Assembly (NCBI GenBank): GCA_007571365.1
Contig: RKRN01000293.1
Coordinates: forward strand, 1 to 33,435
Reading direction: 5' to 3'
Length of the DNA stretch: 33,435 nucleotides
Source: Candidatus Latescibacterota bacterium
GTDB taxonomy: Bacteria > Latescibacterota > UBA2968 > UBA8231
This document shows, piece after piece, positions 32,375-33,435 of this stretch. Both the position numbers and the translations under genes were made by a program. Positions within the stretch are counted from its first letter, which is position 1. The number at the start of each line of letters is the position of its first letter. The notes under the pieces are model-generated. The model made no database searches, had not been told where the DNA came from, and saw nothing but the letters and a program-made list of their open reading frames with translations.

Positions 32375-33435
32375 ATGAATATCAATGCTAGTATTATCGA
32401 CCAGAGGGTATCGGGTATTGTCGAAGATCACCCCGAATGGCTGCCTGAAGGGAACGACCTTAATAAAAAAAAGTCAGCGGCATTCGTGCTCCTGTGCATG
32501 TCAACATGCCTTGACATGATGCTTGAAGATAGTGCCGAATTACTTACCGAGGGCGGAAATGATGTCGGCGTTGATGGGCTTCATATTGGCGAAATTGAAG
32601 ACGGTGATTTTCTCGTCACGATCTTTCAAGGCAAGTACAAGATCAAAGATCTGAGCGGCAAAGCAAACTTTCCAGAAAATGATGTTCAAAAAGCTTTAGG
32701 GACCGTTCGGGTGCTATTTGATCCCAATAGAAATGTAGTCCTCAACCAAAAAATAGCCCCTAAAATTGAGGAGATCCGTTCGTTGATCCGCGATGCGTAT
32801 ATTCCCAATGTTCGGGTAATTCTTTGCAATAACGGAGATCGCTGGACAGCGCAAGCTGATAATTGGATAGCTAGCGCAGCAGCGGATTACGGGGATAAAG
32901 TAAAGTTCATCCACTGCAACCACGATTCTATCGTCGATATCTTACAGCGCAGCAAAAAGGTGGATACCATCCTGACACTTAGTGGACAAGCTATTGTAGA
33001 AGATATGAACTATATGCGCGTTTTGCTCGGGCGCGTTTCCGTGCAGGAGATTCAACGACTATTTGACGAGCACGGCGACGGCCTACTCGAGCGCAATATC
33101 CGCCGTTACCTTGGGCTGCACACCAATCGCGTCAACACGGCAATTCACGAGACGCTTTGCGATCCAAGCAAATCCGACAAATTCTATTTCTATAATAATG
33201 GCATTACCGCAGTCTGTGACCGATTTGATTACAACGCTTTTCAGCAATCAGACTACAAGGTACAACTCAAGAATATGCAGGTGATCAATGGGGGGCAGAC
33301 CTGCAAGACGATTCAAGAGACACTAAATGGAAATCTGCCTAACACAGTCGGCCAGTCTGCCTATTTGTTGATTCGTATTTATCAGTTAGCCGATGCCCAT
33401 AAGGAAGTCGTCCAAGACATCACCTACGCTACCAA
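32375..33435 (+). CDS. AIPR-family phage-resistance protein with nuclease-like N-terminus (partial)
   Basis: The frame runs from ATG 32375, behind GGAAAGGAAA, to the window edge, 353 residues without a stop. The N-terminal part has GGNDVGVDGLHI (60-71), then IFQGKYK (83-89), a D...QxK arrangement like PD-(D/E)xK restriction endonucleases (Asp63/Asp67, Gln85, Lys87). Residues 270-315 carry the AIPR core: FYFYNNGITAV (Asn274, Asn275, Gly276) and MQVINGGQTCKTIQ (Asn305 to Thr309). AIPR proteins are linked to abortive infection of phages, usually with partner genes. GC is clearly lower than in the menaquinone operon just upstream, suggesting recent transfer. It starts only 18 bases after mqnP and may use that operon's promoter. 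Function is by family; partners lie outside the window. Confidence 0.85.
   Translation, partial: MNINASIIDQRVSGIVEDHPEWLPEGNDLNKKKSAAFVLLCMSTCLDMMLEDSAELLTEGGNDVGVDGLHIGEIEDGDFLVTIFQGKYKIKDLSGKANFPENDVQKALGTVRVLFDPNRNVVLNQKIAPKIEEIRSLIRDAYIPNVRVILCNNGDRWTAQADNWIASAAADYGDKVKFIHCNHDSIVDILQRSKKVDTILTLSGQAIVEDMNYMRVLLGRVSVQEIQRLFDEHGDGLLERNIRRYLGLHTNRVNTAIHETLCDPSKSDKFYFYNNGITAVCDRFDYNAFQQSDYKVQLKNMQVINGGQTCKTIQETLNGNLPNTVGQSAYLLIRIYQLADAHKEVVQDITYAT

Overview
The window is dense, about 60% GC and bacterial. It has the marks of a Gram-negative organism: lipoprotein and outer-membrane signals, a TorF-like porin and an MltF-type transglycosylase. The sigma-70 factor is short (290 aa, no region 1.1), menaquinone is made by the futalosine route, and there is a very large fused indolepyruvate ferredoxin oxidoreductase. 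Together these suggest an uncultured FCB-superphylum or related lineage (Latescibacterota- or Poribacteria-like). That placement is inference from gene content, not an identification.

Layout, left to right. 1-211: the end of a membrane protein. 350-881: a DinJ/YafQ-type toxin-antitoxin pair with a clear promoter and a possible operator. 954-6814 (minus): a zinc-free MDR dehydrogenase and an FGGY sugar kinase, then a broken toxin-like mini-gene with a small possible immunity gene, then a PqqL-like M16 lipoprotein protease. 7235-9384 (plus): an MltF-type transglycosylase interrupted by one apparent base deletion. 9398-17118 (minus): one compact operon of indolepyruvate ferredoxin oxidoreductase, GNAT, rpiA and a TakPQM-type 2-oxoacid TRAP transporter, with a TTGACA/TACTAT promoter in front. 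17204-19129 (minus): CBM9-like secreted protein, sulfatase-modifying-factor-like secreted protein, peptide deformylase. 19468-23668 (minus): a nitrogen module of GAF-AAA+ sigma-54 activator, amtB, glnK and a TorF-like porin. A textbook sigma-54 promoter and an inverted repeat lie in front of amtB. 23993-24766: a UvrB/UvrC-motif protein. 24853-25725: a short RpoD-like sigma factor. 26215-27579: an orphan NtrC-like regulator with an atypical receiver. 27624-32357 (plus): a menaquinone operon, ubiE/menG-mqnE-mqnC-mqnA-mqnP. 32375 to the end: an AIPR-family phage-resistance protein with an N-terminal nuclease-like motif, lower in GC than its neighbours and cut by the window edge.

How the genes fit together. 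The TRAP transporter probably imports 2-oxoacids that the ferredoxin oxidoreductase can oxidise. The nitrogen module couples ammonium uptake to P-II sensing under sigma-54 control. The futalosine operon supplies the respiratory quinone. The least ordinary places are the hidden toxin-like reading frame at 4099-4332, the AIPR gene at the right edge, the degenerate receiver of the 26215 regulator, and the repeat-rich leader of the sigma gene. No tRNA, rRNA, CRISPR array or insertion sequence was seen.
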